From an uncultured bacterium (GTDB taxonomy: Bacteria; Cyanobacteriota; Vampirovibrionia; Gastranaerophilales; Gastranaerophilaceae), in contig CADBXV010000010.1 in the NCBI GenBank assembly GCA_902798645.1, forward strand, positions 1 to 40,425: a DNA stretch of 40,425 bases. The letters are read 5' to 3'. Under the pieces are notes generated by a model. That model was not told the origin of the DNA. It saw only the letters and a list, made by a program, of their open reading frames with translations, and did not search any database. The position numbers were made by a program, and so were the translations under genes. Of this stretch, positions 30,160 through 37,816 are shown piece by piece (the stretch's first letter is position 1; every line of letters starts with the position of its first letter).

Positions 30160-30222
30160 CTTATTTATTTGTTATAATTATACCATAAAAATAATTAAAG
30201 GTATAATTCTTAGTATTTTGTA
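30160..30222. promoter_or_regulatory. Divergent promoter with inverted repeat
   Basis: Between fliO (minus) and the kinase (plus) lies 'TTATACC' ... 'GGTATAA' (about 30177-30205). It supplies TATAAT-like -10 boxes in both directions ('GGTATAAT' on each strand), with 'TATACC' at a 17-base spacing as the -35 for either. The symmetry suggests shared or mutually exclusive transcription of the two genes. Promoter strength is a guess. Confidence 0.5.
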
Positions 30223-30252
30223 AAGTTTATTAAATAGGAATAAGGATTTTTA

Positions 30253-31581
30253 ATGAGTGTCGAAGTTTTAAATAATACATTGTTAATTCATTTAATGAAC
30301 ATTTTTGTTCTTTTTATCTTGATAACTTTGTTTATAACGGTAAGGGTGCATGGAAAAAGGTGGATGAGATTAAATGATTATTTAGGCACAATAACAAAGA
30401 CCATAAATTCCGTAAGATACGGTGATTTAACCAAAAAAATTGAGAAAACCGAACTGCCTGATTCAGCTCAGCTTGCCGATAGCTTAAATCGAATGATAGA
30501 AACTCTTTATGACAGAGAAAAAATGGTTGCGGAATACCAGAACGAGTTACACCGTCAGAACAAGCTGTTAGAAGCGGTTATAAATTCGCTTTCGGACGGA
30601 CTGGTAATCGTAGATGAAAATTATAAAATCTTAAGAGCAACACCAAGAATAAGCAAGTGGTTCAATGTAGAAGGAAACATGCTGTTAGGAACATCTCTTC
30701 CCGATTATGTAGTACTTCCAAAAAATACGGAGATTTGTAATTTATCGGAAACGGATATAATTCTTCAAAATGACAAATCATTAAATTTTGTGGCAAATTC
30801 TATAGAATTAAAACTGGAGGACAAGAAAAAGCGTTTTGTAATTCTATTAAGAAATGTGACTGACCAAAAAGAGCTTGAAAATTTAAAGGAAGATTTTGTA
30901 GCAACTCTTACGCACGATTTGAAAGTGCCTATAATAGCAGAAACAAATATGCTTGAACTTTTTTTAAATCAAAGTTTTGGCAAGGTTAGTGAAAAACAGG
31001 AAATAGCATTAAAGAATATGCAAGCTTCAAATAAAGAACTTCTTGATTTAGTGCAAATAGTTCTTGATACATATAAGTATAGAAGTCAAACCATAAGGCT
31101 GTACAGAGAAAATATTATGCTCAAAGGTTTTATAGAAGAGATTATAAAGGAGATGCATCCTATATCTGATAAAACAAAAAATGAATTGCGATTTAATCTG
31201 CCGAGGGATATAAGGGTATTAGCCGACAGGATTCAGTTAAAGCGAGTTATAAAAAACTTGATACAAAATGCTATTTCCTATGGTGAGCCGAATTCACCTA
31301 TTGAAATAACAATCGGTGAAATTCCAAAATATATTGTAATAAAGGTAAAAGATTACGGAAAAGGAATTCCGCAGTCAGAAGTAAATAAAATTTTTAATAA
31401 ATATTATTCAGCGGCAAAAAAATTCAGAAAGATTGGAACAGGGTTAGGACTGTATTTATCTTTTCAAATTGCAAAAGCTCATGGAGGAGATTTAACTGTA
31501 GAAAGTACGGAAGGTGAATATACAGAGTTTTGCATAAAGCTTCCGGCAAGTGCAAATGAGAGCTTGTATTACGGAGAATAG
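30253..31581 (+). CDS. Sensor histidine kinase (TM-HAMP-PAS-HisKA-HATPase)
   Basis: A 442-residue membrane kinase. One N-terminal helix (about 10-31) is followed by a HAMP-like linker (about 38-95), a PAS domain (about 105-205, 'VINSLSDGLVIVDENYKILR'), the dimerisation/phosphoacceptor region with H221 in 'DFVATLTHDLKVPI', and an ATPase domain with 'LIQNAISYGEPNSP' (N box), 'VKDYGKGIPQSEV' (G1) and 'KIGTGLGLYLSFQIAKAHGG' (G2). No periplasmic sensor loop is present, so sensing is probably cytosolic via PAS. AAGGA precedes the ATG. The only receiver nearby is the stand-alone protein at 32521. Confidence 0.93.
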   Translation: MSVEVLNNTLLIHLMNIFVLFILITLFITVRVHGKRWMRLNDYLGTITKTINSVRYGDLTKKIEKTELPDSAQLADSLNRMIETLYDREKMVAEYQNELHRQNKLLEAVINSLSDGLVIVDENYKILRATPRISKWFNVEGNMLLGTSLPDYVVLPKNTEICNLSETDIILQNDKSLNFVANSIELKLEDKKKRFVILLRNVTDQKELENLKEDFVATLTHDLKVPIIAETNMLELFLNQSFGKVSEKQEIALKNMQASNKELLDLVQIVLDTYKYRSQTIRLYRENIMLKGFIEEIIKEMHPISDKTKNELRFNLPRDIRVLADRIQLKRVIKNLIQNAISYGEPNSPIEITIGEIPKYIVIKVKDYGKGIPQSEVNKIFNKYYSAAKKFRKIGTGLGLYLSFQIAKAHGGDLTVESTEGEYTEFCIKLPASANESLYYGE

Positions 31582-31590
31582 TATCATAGA

Positions 31591-32172
31591 GTGACCATTG
31601 GAGGAATATTGAACAGCAGGATTTTATACGATACAAAATACTTACAATTAAAAAGTACAAAATCAAAAACAGGCAGTGATTGGGTTTATGCTCACAGACC
31701 AAACGCAAAAGACGTAGTTATAATAGTTCCTGTGATAGAAAATAAAAAAGTATTGTTTATAATAGAAGAACGTCCGCCTCTTATTGCGGAAGGGATTGCT
31801 GTTCGTTCTGTTGCTGTTCCGGCAGGACTGGTAGGAGATGACAGACTCGGCGAAAGCATAGAAGATGCAATTCGAGCTGAGTTGTTGGAGGAGGCAGGTC
31901 TTATTGCTGATAGGATAAAGATTATGGCAAGGAATGTTGCAAGCTCTCCGGGGTGCGTTTCAGAAACGGTTACAATAGCAATAGCTTATATAGGTGAGTA
32001 TAATATTAAATCAAAACCTGTAGATGACGGCGGTGTAATAGTAGACAGACAATTGGTGGATATTGATGAAATCAGCGGATGGCTCAAAACTCAGGAAGAA
32101 AACGGAGCTGTTCTTACTGCTCAGACATTGGCAGGTTTATATTATTTAAAAGAAAGTTTAAAAGGAGGTTAA
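31591..32172 (+). CDS. Nudix hydrolase (ADP-ribose pyrophosphatase-like)
   Basis: A 193-residue Nudix protein. The Nudix box is at about residues 87-115: 'PAGLVGDDRLGESIEDAIRA' then 'ELLEEAGL'. The glutamates that bind metal are in place, but the consensus Arg before the first Glu is Ala, with an Arg one position earlier. The layout (N-terminal beta domain, PAGL before the box) resembles ADP-ribose pyrophosphatases. Start is uncertain: GTG 31591, or TTG 31609 directly behind GGAGGA. It lies 9 bases after the kinase gene and one base before aroH, so one operon. Confidence 0.88.
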   Translation: MTIGGILNSRILYDTKYLQLKSTKSKTGSDWVYAHRPNAKDVVIIVPVIENKKVLFIIEERPPLIAEGIAVRSVAVPAGLVGDDRLGESIEDAIRAELLEEAGLIADRIKIMARNVASSPGCVSETVTIAIAYIGEYNIKSKPVDDGGVIVDRQLVDIDEISGWLKTQEENGAVLTAQTLAGLYYLKESLKGG

Positions 32173-32173
32173 T

Positions 32174-32524
32174 ATGATAACAAAAGGGATTAGGGGTGCA
32201 ATAACGGTTGATGAAAATACGTCTGAGGCAATTGGTTCTGCTACGATAAAACTTTTACAAAAGATTGTGGAAAAAAATAATATTGATACAGATTCAATAT
32301 CGCATGTAATTTTTACTGTAACAAAGGATTTAAATGCTGATTTTCCGGCAAAGTACGCAAGGATAAACTTAAAGTGGAAAGATGTTCCTATGATGTGCGT
32401 AAATGAGATGGCTGTTCCGACAGGGCTTGCAAAATGTTTAAGAGTTTTAATAGTGGTAAACTGTTCGGAATCTTTTGAACCTGAATTTGTGTATCTTGAA
32501 GGAGCTTCTGATTTAAGAAAATGA
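32174..32524 (+). CDS. aroH: Chorismate mutase, AroH class
   Basis: A 116-residue enzyme converting chorismate to prephenate for Phe/Tyr. It belongs to the monofunctional AroH (trimeric beta-barrel) class. Active-site residues known from Bacillus subtilis are present at matching numbers: R7 ('KGIRGAIT'), C75 and E78 ('MMCVNEMAV'), R90 ('KCLRVL'), and Y107 in 'FVYLEGA'. GGAGG lies 8 bases before the ATG inside the Nudix gene end. The stop overlaps the next start (ATGA). Placement between a Nudix and a receiver gene is unusual. Confidence 0.95.
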   Translation: MITKGIRGAITVDENTSEAIGSATIKLLQKIVEKNNIDTDSISHVIFTVTKDLNADFPAKYARINLKWKDVPMMCVNEMAVPTGLAKCLRVLIVVNCSESFEPEFVYLEGASDLRK

Positions 32525-32904
32525 AGAAAATATTGATAACAGATGATATGCAAAGCTGGATAAATTTTCACACAAATGCTGTAAAAGCAATATTTGGTGA
32601 AGATGTTAAAATTGACACTGCAATAAGTGCGCAGGAAGGATACTCAAAACTTTTAGAAAATAAAGAAAAACCTTATGACTATTTAATAACAGATATGCAG
32701 ATGGAGAGTGATTTTCTTCCGAAAATGGCAGGTGAATGGCTGATTGAACAAGCAAAAACTCTTCCGTTCTGCTATAAAACTAAAATAATTATTATTTCAG
32801 CTTCATACAATATAAAGCAAATTTCTGAGATATATGGTGTCGATTATATTCCAAAGTCGATAGCATCGGTATCTTTAGATGCGTATAAGGAATTTATTTT
32901 TTAG
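32521..32904 (+). CDS. Stand-alone response-regulator receiver
   Basis: A 127-residue CheY-like receiver without an output domain. The acidic pair D8/D9 ('ILITDDM'), phosphoacceptor D58 ('LITDMQME'), the conserved Ser in 'IIIISASY' and the lysine in 'DYIPKSI' are present. Overlap of 4 bases with aroH indicates co-translation. It may accept phosphate from the kinase at 30253 and act through protein contacts. Its end overlaps the convergent gene at 32894 by 11 bases. Confidence 0.85.
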   Translation: MKKILITDDMQSWINFHTNAVKAIFGEDVKIDTAISAQEGYSKLLENKEKPYDYLITDMQMESDFLPKMAGEWLIEQAKTLPFCYKTKIIIISASYNIKQISEIYGVDYIPKSIASVSLDAYKEFIF

Positions 32905-33238
32905 AGTTCTTATTGTTATTTTTATTTGAAAAAGTAGTATCAGGTATTGAAAAACGGGCAATGAATCCAAGCAATAACAAAAGAGGGCTTGCTAACGGTA
33001 ATGGTATAAGCATTCCGATTGCACCTGCCATATAAGGCAGTTCTTCTTTTGAAGTTCCTTTAACTACCTTATCACTTACAACTCTGGATATATTTATATA
33101 TTTTTTTATTTTATTTTGTTTATAAATATTAGCTGCTCTTGAGCCTATTTTATATCCGTAAGTTGTTGCATTTTTTAATCTTAATCCGGATGTGGTTACA
33201 TCCTGCGTTATATTGTTGACTAGTGGTAAAATCTTCAT
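32894..33238 (-). CDS. Small membrane protein with 'MKILPL' leader
   Basis: A 114-residue protein: an N-terminus 'MKILPLVNNITQD' like those at 12492 and 27667, a basic region (about 30-60), a hydrophobic hairpin (about 68-95, 'YMAGAIGMLIPLPLASPLLL') and an Asn/Lys-rich tail. No ribosome binding site is visible; a TATAAA-like box lies only a few bases before the ATG, so it could be leaderless, or the true start may differ. Tail-to-tail overlap of 11 bases with the receiver gene. Not recognised. Confidence 0.6.
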   Translation of the reverse strand: MKILPLVNNITQDVTTSGLRLKNATTYGYKIGSRAANIYKQNKIKKYINISRVVSDKVVKGTSKEELPYMAGAIGMLIPLPLASPLLLLLGFIARFSIPDTTFSNKNNNKNSKK

Positions 33239-33312
33239 ATTTTTATACTATCACAAATATGTTTATGGTAACATGTTTAATATAAAATAATATCTAAAAA
33301 GAGGAACAGACA

Positions 33313-34854
33313 ATGACAACATCAGAACAAGTAAAACCGATTAATTCGGCTAAAGAGCAAATAAGACAAACAAGAATACAAAAGCTGACTGAACTTGCAG
33401 ATAAGGGAATAAATCCTTATCCTTATGAATTCAAAAAAAGTGCAGATGCAGCAGAATTACAAGAAAAATATAAAGATTTGCCGGCAGGAGAAGAAACTGA
33501 AGACAGGTATTCTGTTGCAGGCAGAGTTATGGCAATAAGAAATACCGGTATGTTTATTGACCTGATGGATACGACAGGAAAAATTCAGATATTTTCACAC
33601 AAAGAAAACATGGATCCGGAAATGATAAAAACTCTTAAACTGGTTGATATTGGTGATATATTAGGATTTACAGGTACAATAAGAAGAACACCGAGGGGTG
33701 AATTATCAATTAAAGCAACTGAGTTTACAATGCTTTCAAAATCTTTGTTACCTTTGCCAAATAAGCAAATTAGCGAAGAAAAGTTGGAACAATTGAAGTC
33801 ATATCATAATATGTCCGATACAGAAACAAAGTATCGTCAAAGATATTTGGATTTAATCGTAAATGAATCAACTCGTGATACTTTAAGAAAAAGAAGTTTA
33901 ATAATACAAAAAGTTCGTGAGTACTTGTTTAAACAGGGATTTATAGAAGTTGAAACACCAATGCTTCATACTCAAGCATCAGGTGCAAACGCAAGACCGT
34001 TTATTACTCACCACAATGCCTTAGATATGGATTTAACATTAAGAATTGCTCCTGAACTTCACTTGAAAAGACTTATGGTAGGCGGTTTGAATGATAAGAT
34101 TTTTGAATTATCAAGATGCTTCAGAAATGAAGGTATTGATACTCGTCACAATCCTGAGTTTACAATGATTGAGCTTTATCAGTCATATGTAGATTATAAT
34201 GAGATGATGACACTCACAGAAAACCTTGTTGCTTATGTAGCACAGGAAGTTCTGGGAACTACAAAAGTTCAATACGGCGATAACTTAATTGACTTAACAC
34301 CGCCATGGGACAGAAAAACTATGATAGGTGGAATTAAAGAAAAAACAGGTGTAGATTTTGGTGAATTCTATACAGCAAAAGAAGCTTATGATAAAGCAAA
34401 AGAATTGCACGTTGAAGTTGATGAACAAATGAATTGGGGACAAATAATTGAAGCTGTGTTTGAAGAAAAAGTTGAACCAAGCTTAATTCAACCTGTTCAT
34501 ATTATTGATTATCCTCGTGAGATTTCACCTCTAGCCAAAGTTCACAGAGATAATGACAGATTAACCGAAAGATTTGAAACTCGTGTTAACGGGTGGGAAA
34601 TCGCTAATGCGTTCTCTGAATTAACTGATCCTATTGACCAAAGACACAGATTTGAGGCACAGGCACTTGCAAAGGCTAACGGTGATGAAGAAGCAATGTC
34701 TATTGACGAAGATTATATAAATGCTCTTGAATACGGTCTAGCACCAACAGGCGGTATGGGAATGGGTATTGATAGATTAGTAATGCTTCTTACGAACTCT
34801 CCTACAATCCGTGATGTAATCGCATTTCCGACATTAAAGAAACAAGAGAATTAA
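33313..34854 (+). CDS. lysS: Lysyl-tRNA synthetase, class II
   Basis: A 513-residue enzyme charging tRNA-Lys. The N-terminal OB-fold anticodon domain (about 60-160) includes 'VAGRVMAIRNTGMFIDLMD'; the class II catalytic core has motif 1 around 'FIEVETPMLH', motif 2 'FELSRCFRNEGIDTRHNPEF' and motif 3 'GMGMGIDRLVMLLTNSPTIR'. It ends 'VIAFPTLKKQ'. Length is typical (about 500). GAGG lies 6 bases before the ATG. Apparently monocistronic. Confidence 0.97.
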   Translation: MTTSEQVKPINSAKEQIRQTRIQKLTELADKGINPYPYEFKKSADAAELQEKYKDLPAGEETEDRYSVAGRVMAIRNTGMFIDLMDTTGKIQIFSHKENMDPEMIKTLKLVDIGDILGFTGTIRRTPRGELSIKATEFTMLSKSLLPLPNKQISEEKLEQLKSYHNMSDTETKYRQRYLDLIVNESTRDTLRKRSLIIQKVREYLFKQGFIEVETPMLHTQASGANARPFITHHNALDMDLTLRIAPELHLKRLMVGGLNDKIFELSRCFRNEGIDTRHNPEFTMIELYQSYVDYNEMMTLTENLVAYVAQEVLGTTKVQYGDNLIDLTPPWDRKTMIGGIKEKTGVDFGEFYTAKEAYDKAKELHVEVDEQMNWGQIIEAVFEEKVEPSLIQPVHIIDYPREISPLAKVHRDNDRLTERFETRVNGWEIANAFSELTDPIDQRHRFEAQALAKANGDEEAMSIDEDYINALEYGLAPTGGMGMGIDRLVMLLTNSPTIRDVIAFPTLKKQEN

Positions 34855-35145
34855 GAGAATAAAAAGAATAGGCTAAAACAATATAAGGAGGGTAAAGCAC
34901 TAATCGTTCAAGATTTTTTGCCCAAAAAGAATGCATGGCTCGGAATTATTTAACATATGCAGGAATGATGCAAAAGTCTTATTTTCAGCAATTTGTCATT
35001 CTGAGACGCAAGTAGAATAATCTTATAAAATCCTGACTTTTAGGCACCCTCCAAAGCTGTTAAATCAATCTCTTACAATTCCTGCTAAATCAATATCAGA
35101 TTTTATTTTAATCAGAAAAATCGTTGCAACAATAAAGTCGTTGGA
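34855..35145. other. Gene-free stretch between lysS and aroA
   Basis: No gene is supported. It contains 'GTTCAAGATTTTTTGCCC' (34907-34924), repeated with one change at 36980-36997, and a sequence of the form 'GTCATTCTGAGACGCAAG' (34996-35013), which resembles widely scattered bacterial intergenic repeats. An isolated AAGGAGG (34886-34892) is not followed by an open frame of useful length. lysS and aroA converge here; no convincing terminator was found. Confidence 0.5.
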
Positions 35146-36423
35146 CTAAACGAGTTTGTGTACAAGTTCTTCAAACTCGGGAAATGAGATTTTTGTCCAC
35201 TCAAATCCGTTGATTGCAAGTTCTTTTTCCGCAATCAGTCCTGCTATATAAAAACTCATAGCGAGCCTGTGGTCATGATAGCTCTCCAGCTCTGCTCCGC
35301 CTTTAATATTGGTTTTACCATTTATAATAAAACCATCAGAGGTTTCCTTTATATTTACCCCTATTTTCGTTAACTCGGAAACTAAGCATTTAATTCTGTC
35401 AGATTCTTTGTTTCTCAAGTCTTCAGCATTTTTAACAATAGTTTGACCTTCTGCCTGCGAAGCTAAAACCGCTATTACAGGAAGTTCATCAATAAGTCTT
35501 GGGATATCCTCGCCTTGAATTGTACAGCCTTTCAGACTGTCGTTATAATGAACTTTTATATCACCAACTTCTTCACCTGAATCATTATGTTGGTTTAATA
35601 TGTTTACCTCTCCGTCCATACGTTTTACGATATCTATAATACCTGTTCTTGTAGGGTTTAGTCCGACATTTTTAATAATAAAGTCGGAATTTGGAACAAT
35701 TAAGCCGGCTGCAATAAAAAATGCTGCGGAAGAGATGTCACCTACAATATTTATGTCTTTTGCTTCCAACTCTGATTGTTTTATCGTAACAGAAGTTTTA
35801 TCAGTTTTGATTTCTGCGCCAAGATAGTTAAGTAACAATTCTGTGTGATTTCTTGATAAATACGGTTCGGTAAAAGTTGTTTCACCTTTTGCGTACAAAC
35901 CTGCAAGAAGAACACAGGATTTTACCTGCGCACTTGCAAGCTTTGAGGAATAATTTACGCCATGCAGTTTTCTGCCTTTGATTGTAAGAGGAGCGTGTCC
36001 GTCAACTGATTCAATATTTGCGCCCATAAGAGTAAGCGGTTCTATAATTCTTTTCATCGGACGTTTTGAAAGACTTTCATCACCTATTATTACCGAATCA
36101 AAGTTCTGCCCTGCAAGGATTCCTGAAATTAATCTTGTTGTTGTGCCTGAATTCCCTGCATCAAGGGGGGTAGATGACCGTTTTAATATGCCGTCAGAAT
36201 TTATTGATAAAGTTTTATCGTCAATAAACTCTATATCAACACCTAATTGCTTAAAAATATTAAACGTAGAATGACAATCCGCTCCGCTTGAAAAATTTTT
36301 AATTATGCATCTCCCCTTAGCAACAGATGGAAACATTACAGCACGGTGAGAAACTGATTTATCAGCAGGGATTGTAATTTCACCCTTTAAACCGTTATTA
36401 AGTTTAGAAACCTTTTTAAGCAT
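35146..36423 (-). CDS. aroA: 3-phosphoshikimate 1-carboxyvinyltransferase (EPSP synthase)
   Basis: A 425-residue enzyme of the shikimate pathway joining shikimate-3-phosphate and phosphoenolpyruvate. Motifs: 'IPADKSVSHRAVMFPSVAKG', 'LDAGNSGTTTRLISGILAG', 'DESLSKRPMKRIIEPL', 'SAQVKSCVLLAGLYAKG', 'DISSAAFFIAAGLI' and 'ESYHDHRLAMSF'. The 'GNSGTT' form is that of the Bacillus-type group rather than the E. coli type ('GNAGTAMRP'). Length is typical. With aroH it shows that the organism makes its own aromatic amino acids. Two 'TTTGTAACAA' words lie just upstream. Confidence 0.96.
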   Translation of the reverse strand: MLKKVSKLNNGLKGEITIPADKSVSHRAVMFPSVAKGRCIIKNFSSGADCHSTFNIFKQLGVDIEFIDDKTLSINSDGILKRSSTPLDAGNSGTTTRLISGILAGQNFDSVIIGDESLSKRPMKRIIEPLTLMGANIESVDGHAPLTIKGRKLHGVNYSSKLASAQVKSCVLLAGLYAKGETTFTEPYLSRNHTELLLNYLGAEIKTDKTSVTIKQSELEAKDINIVGDISSAAFFIAAGLIVPNSDFIIKNVGLNPTRTGIIDIVKRMDGEVNILNQHNDSGEEVGDIKVHYNDSLKGCTIQGEDIPRLIDELPVIAVLASQAEGQTIVKNAEDLRNKESDRIKCLVSELTKIGVNIKETSDGFIINGKTNIKGGAELESYHDHRLAMSFYIAGLIAEKELAINGFEWTKISFPEFEELVHKLV

Positions 36424-36486
36424 AGAATAATTTTACCATATTTGTAACAATTTTGTAACAAAAACATTAATTTTTACATTTCCCCC

Positions 36487-36513
36487 TAAAGTTTTTAAAA
36501 ATTGTGCCGATAA
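36487..36513 (+). promoter_or_regulatory. Sigma-28 (FliA-type) promoter, full consensus match
   Basis: TAAAGTTT (36487-36494), an 11-base spacer, and GCCGATAA (36506-36513) match the E. coli FliA consensus at every position. The element lies 36 bases before the start of the gene at 36549. In flagellated bacteria this promoter type drives late flagellar and chemotaxis genes. No similar site was found in front of the flagellin start at 40252. Confidence 0.85.
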
Positions 36514-36548
36514 AAAGAGTATAAAGAAAAGACTTAGGGGTGTGTAAA

Positions 36549-36938
36549 GTGTCAATAAAAGTAGATAGTTTTTACGATGCATATTTTTCTGTATCCAAAG
36601 CGCCTGATGAGGAATGGAAAAGAATAATCTTAAGGCTTTGGTACAAATACGGTATTCAGTCAACCGGAAGCAAATCTGCCGATAAACAAAAATTACACGA
36701 ACTTGAATTAAAAGAAATGGAATATCAAACGACTGTAACTTCCAAATTTTTGACTATAACAAGAGGAGAACAGGAAAAAATATTAAAAAAGAAAAAAGAT
36801 AAAAGAATTGAAACAAACCCTGAATTATATCCTAATACTACAAAGGGGGCAAAAATATTGGGTGAACAAATATATCTTGCTATACAAATGAAACAAAGAA
36901 ACAATAAACTTAACATCAAAAAGAAGCAAAAACAGTAA
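36549..36938 (+). CDS. Unknown Lys-rich protein under a sigma-28 promoter
   Basis: A 129-residue soluble protein. Preferred start is GTG 36549 with AGGGG 8 bases upstream; GTG 36540 overlaps that site. It begins 'VSIKVDSFYDAYFSVSKAPD', has 'EEWKRIILRLWYKYGIQSTG' and a strongly basic C-terminal half (Lys/Gln-rich, no signal peptide). A full FliA consensus promoter lies just upstream, so it probably belongs to the motility regulon. The family was not recognised; possible roles include a late flagellar chaperone, regulator or structural factor, but none is supported by motif. Confidence 0.78.
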   Translation: MSIKVDSFYDAYFSVSKAPDEEWKRIILRLWYKYGIQSTGSKSADKQKLHELELKEMEYQTTVTSKFLTITRGEQEKILKKKKDKRIETNPELYPNTTKGAKILGEQIYLAIQMKQRNNKLNIKKKQKQ

Positions 36939-37202
36939 CTGTTCAACAGAAGAGTGACTAAAGAGTCAAAGTGATAATTGTTCAAGATTCTTTGCCCTAA
37001 ACTGATAAAAGGCTCAGAATAACGTAAATGTCTGGTTTTTAGTTTGTAGCGTGCTGTGTCCTCTTTAACCGGCGAGGTTTTGCGGTGTACCGGTTGTCAA
37101 CACCCCTATCTTGGGAGAGGGGCAGGGGAGAGGGTGTATTTTTAAAACCACTTTCCACTTTTCACTAAAACAAAGCAGGTCAGGTTTTACCTGACAAAAA
37201 CT
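36939..37202. repeat. Intergenic repeats downstream of the sigma-28 gene
   Basis: Contents in order: 'GTTCAAGATTCTTTGCCC' (36980-36997; second copy of a word at 34907); 'GTAGCGTGC' like the core of the element at 3363; an AACCGG/CCGGTT hairpin (about 37069-37094); a short form of the modular repeat (37101-37136, 'CACCCCTATCTTGGGAGAGG' with tail 'GGGAGAGGGTGT'); a reverse purine-rich repeat (37150-37165); and the palindrome 'GTCAGGTTTTACCTGAC' (37179-37195) right at the end of the vor operon. No gene is seen. Confidence 0.65.
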
Positions 37203-37745
37203 TTACATCAATGCAAAAATATCAGCTCCGCTTTCCAAAGCTTTAATATTTAAAGGCAAAAGGTCTTTCTTCTTTTCTCCGAGAACTTTTTCTATGCCCA
37301 GTTTTAGCGCATTTTTTGATACTATATCAACTACGGAAGATAAAACCCCCAGTGATACAACATTGGTAACTTTGTTAGTTCCCAATTCGTTGGCAAGTTT
37401 TCCCATCGGTGCAAACACATAGTTTATATCTTCTCTCGGTCTTAATTCTGTTACAAGAGTTGAATTTGCAATAATTGTTCCGCCTGATTTTACATTTTTA
37501 ACGAATTTATCAAAAGATTGCTGGTTAAGTACAAGTGCATAATCACATTCTTTTTTATGTACAGAACTTACTTCGCTATTTGAAACAACCACTTCGCAAT
37601 TTACCGTTCCGCCTCTCATTTCTGCACCATAGCAAGGATACCAAGTCACATTTTTATCATCAAGCATAAAAGCATTGGCTAAAATCGTGCCTGCCAAAAG
37701 AATTCCTTGTCCGCCAAAGCCTGCTAATATAAAGTTTTTTTCCAT
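37203..37745 (-). CDS. 2-oxoacid:ferredoxin oxidoreductase gamma subunit
   Basis: A 180-residue subunit with the family start 'NFILAGFGGQGILLAGTILA' and 'WYPCYGAEMRGGTVNCEVVV', and the typical 'VTNVVSLGVLSSVV'. The start is ATG 37745 with GGAGG 7 bases upstream; a frame opening 20 codons earlier runs through a palindromic repeat and is rejected. Last gene of the operon delta-alpha-beta-small gene-gamma. With the alpha subunit it suggests a branched-chain (Vor) or 2-oxoglutarate (Kor) enzyme that makes acyl-CoA and reduced ferredoxin. Confidence 0.92.
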   Translation of the reverse strand: MEKNFILAGFGGQGILLAGTILANAFMLDDKNVTWYPCYGAEMRGGTVNCEVVVSNSEVSSVHKKECDYALVLNQQSFDKFVKNVKSGGTIIANSTLVTELRPREDINYVFAPMGKLANELGTNKVTNVVSLGVLSSVVDIVSKNALKLGIEKVLGEKKKDLLPLNIKALESGADIFALM

Positions 37746-37752
37746 TTTATAA

Positions 37753-37790
37753 CCTCCACTTCTCCTTGAGGAGAGAACCGGGGGGGAAGT
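37753..37790 (-). repeat. Palindrome fused to the gamma-subunit ribosome binding site
   Basis: The inverted repeat 'TCTCCTTGAGGAGA' (37761-37774) lies next to GGAGG (37757-37753 on the minus strand). A C/G-run ('CCGGGGGGG' on the plus strand) follows. Its arms are of the CTCTCC/GGAGAG type seen in the modular repeats. Confidence 0.65.
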
Positions 37791-37816
37791 ATAAACCAAC
37801 CCCATATTTTAAATTA

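Noticed and set aside
36433..36663. Minus-strand open frame of 76 codons
   Set aside because: It covers the sigma-28 promoter and the start of the better-supported plus-strand gene, and has no ribosome binding site.
37746..37805. Longer N-terminus for the oxidoreductase gamma subunit
   Set aside because: The 20 extra codons translate a palindromic repeat, while the ATG at 37745 has GGAGG at good spacing and begins the family's conserved N-terminus.
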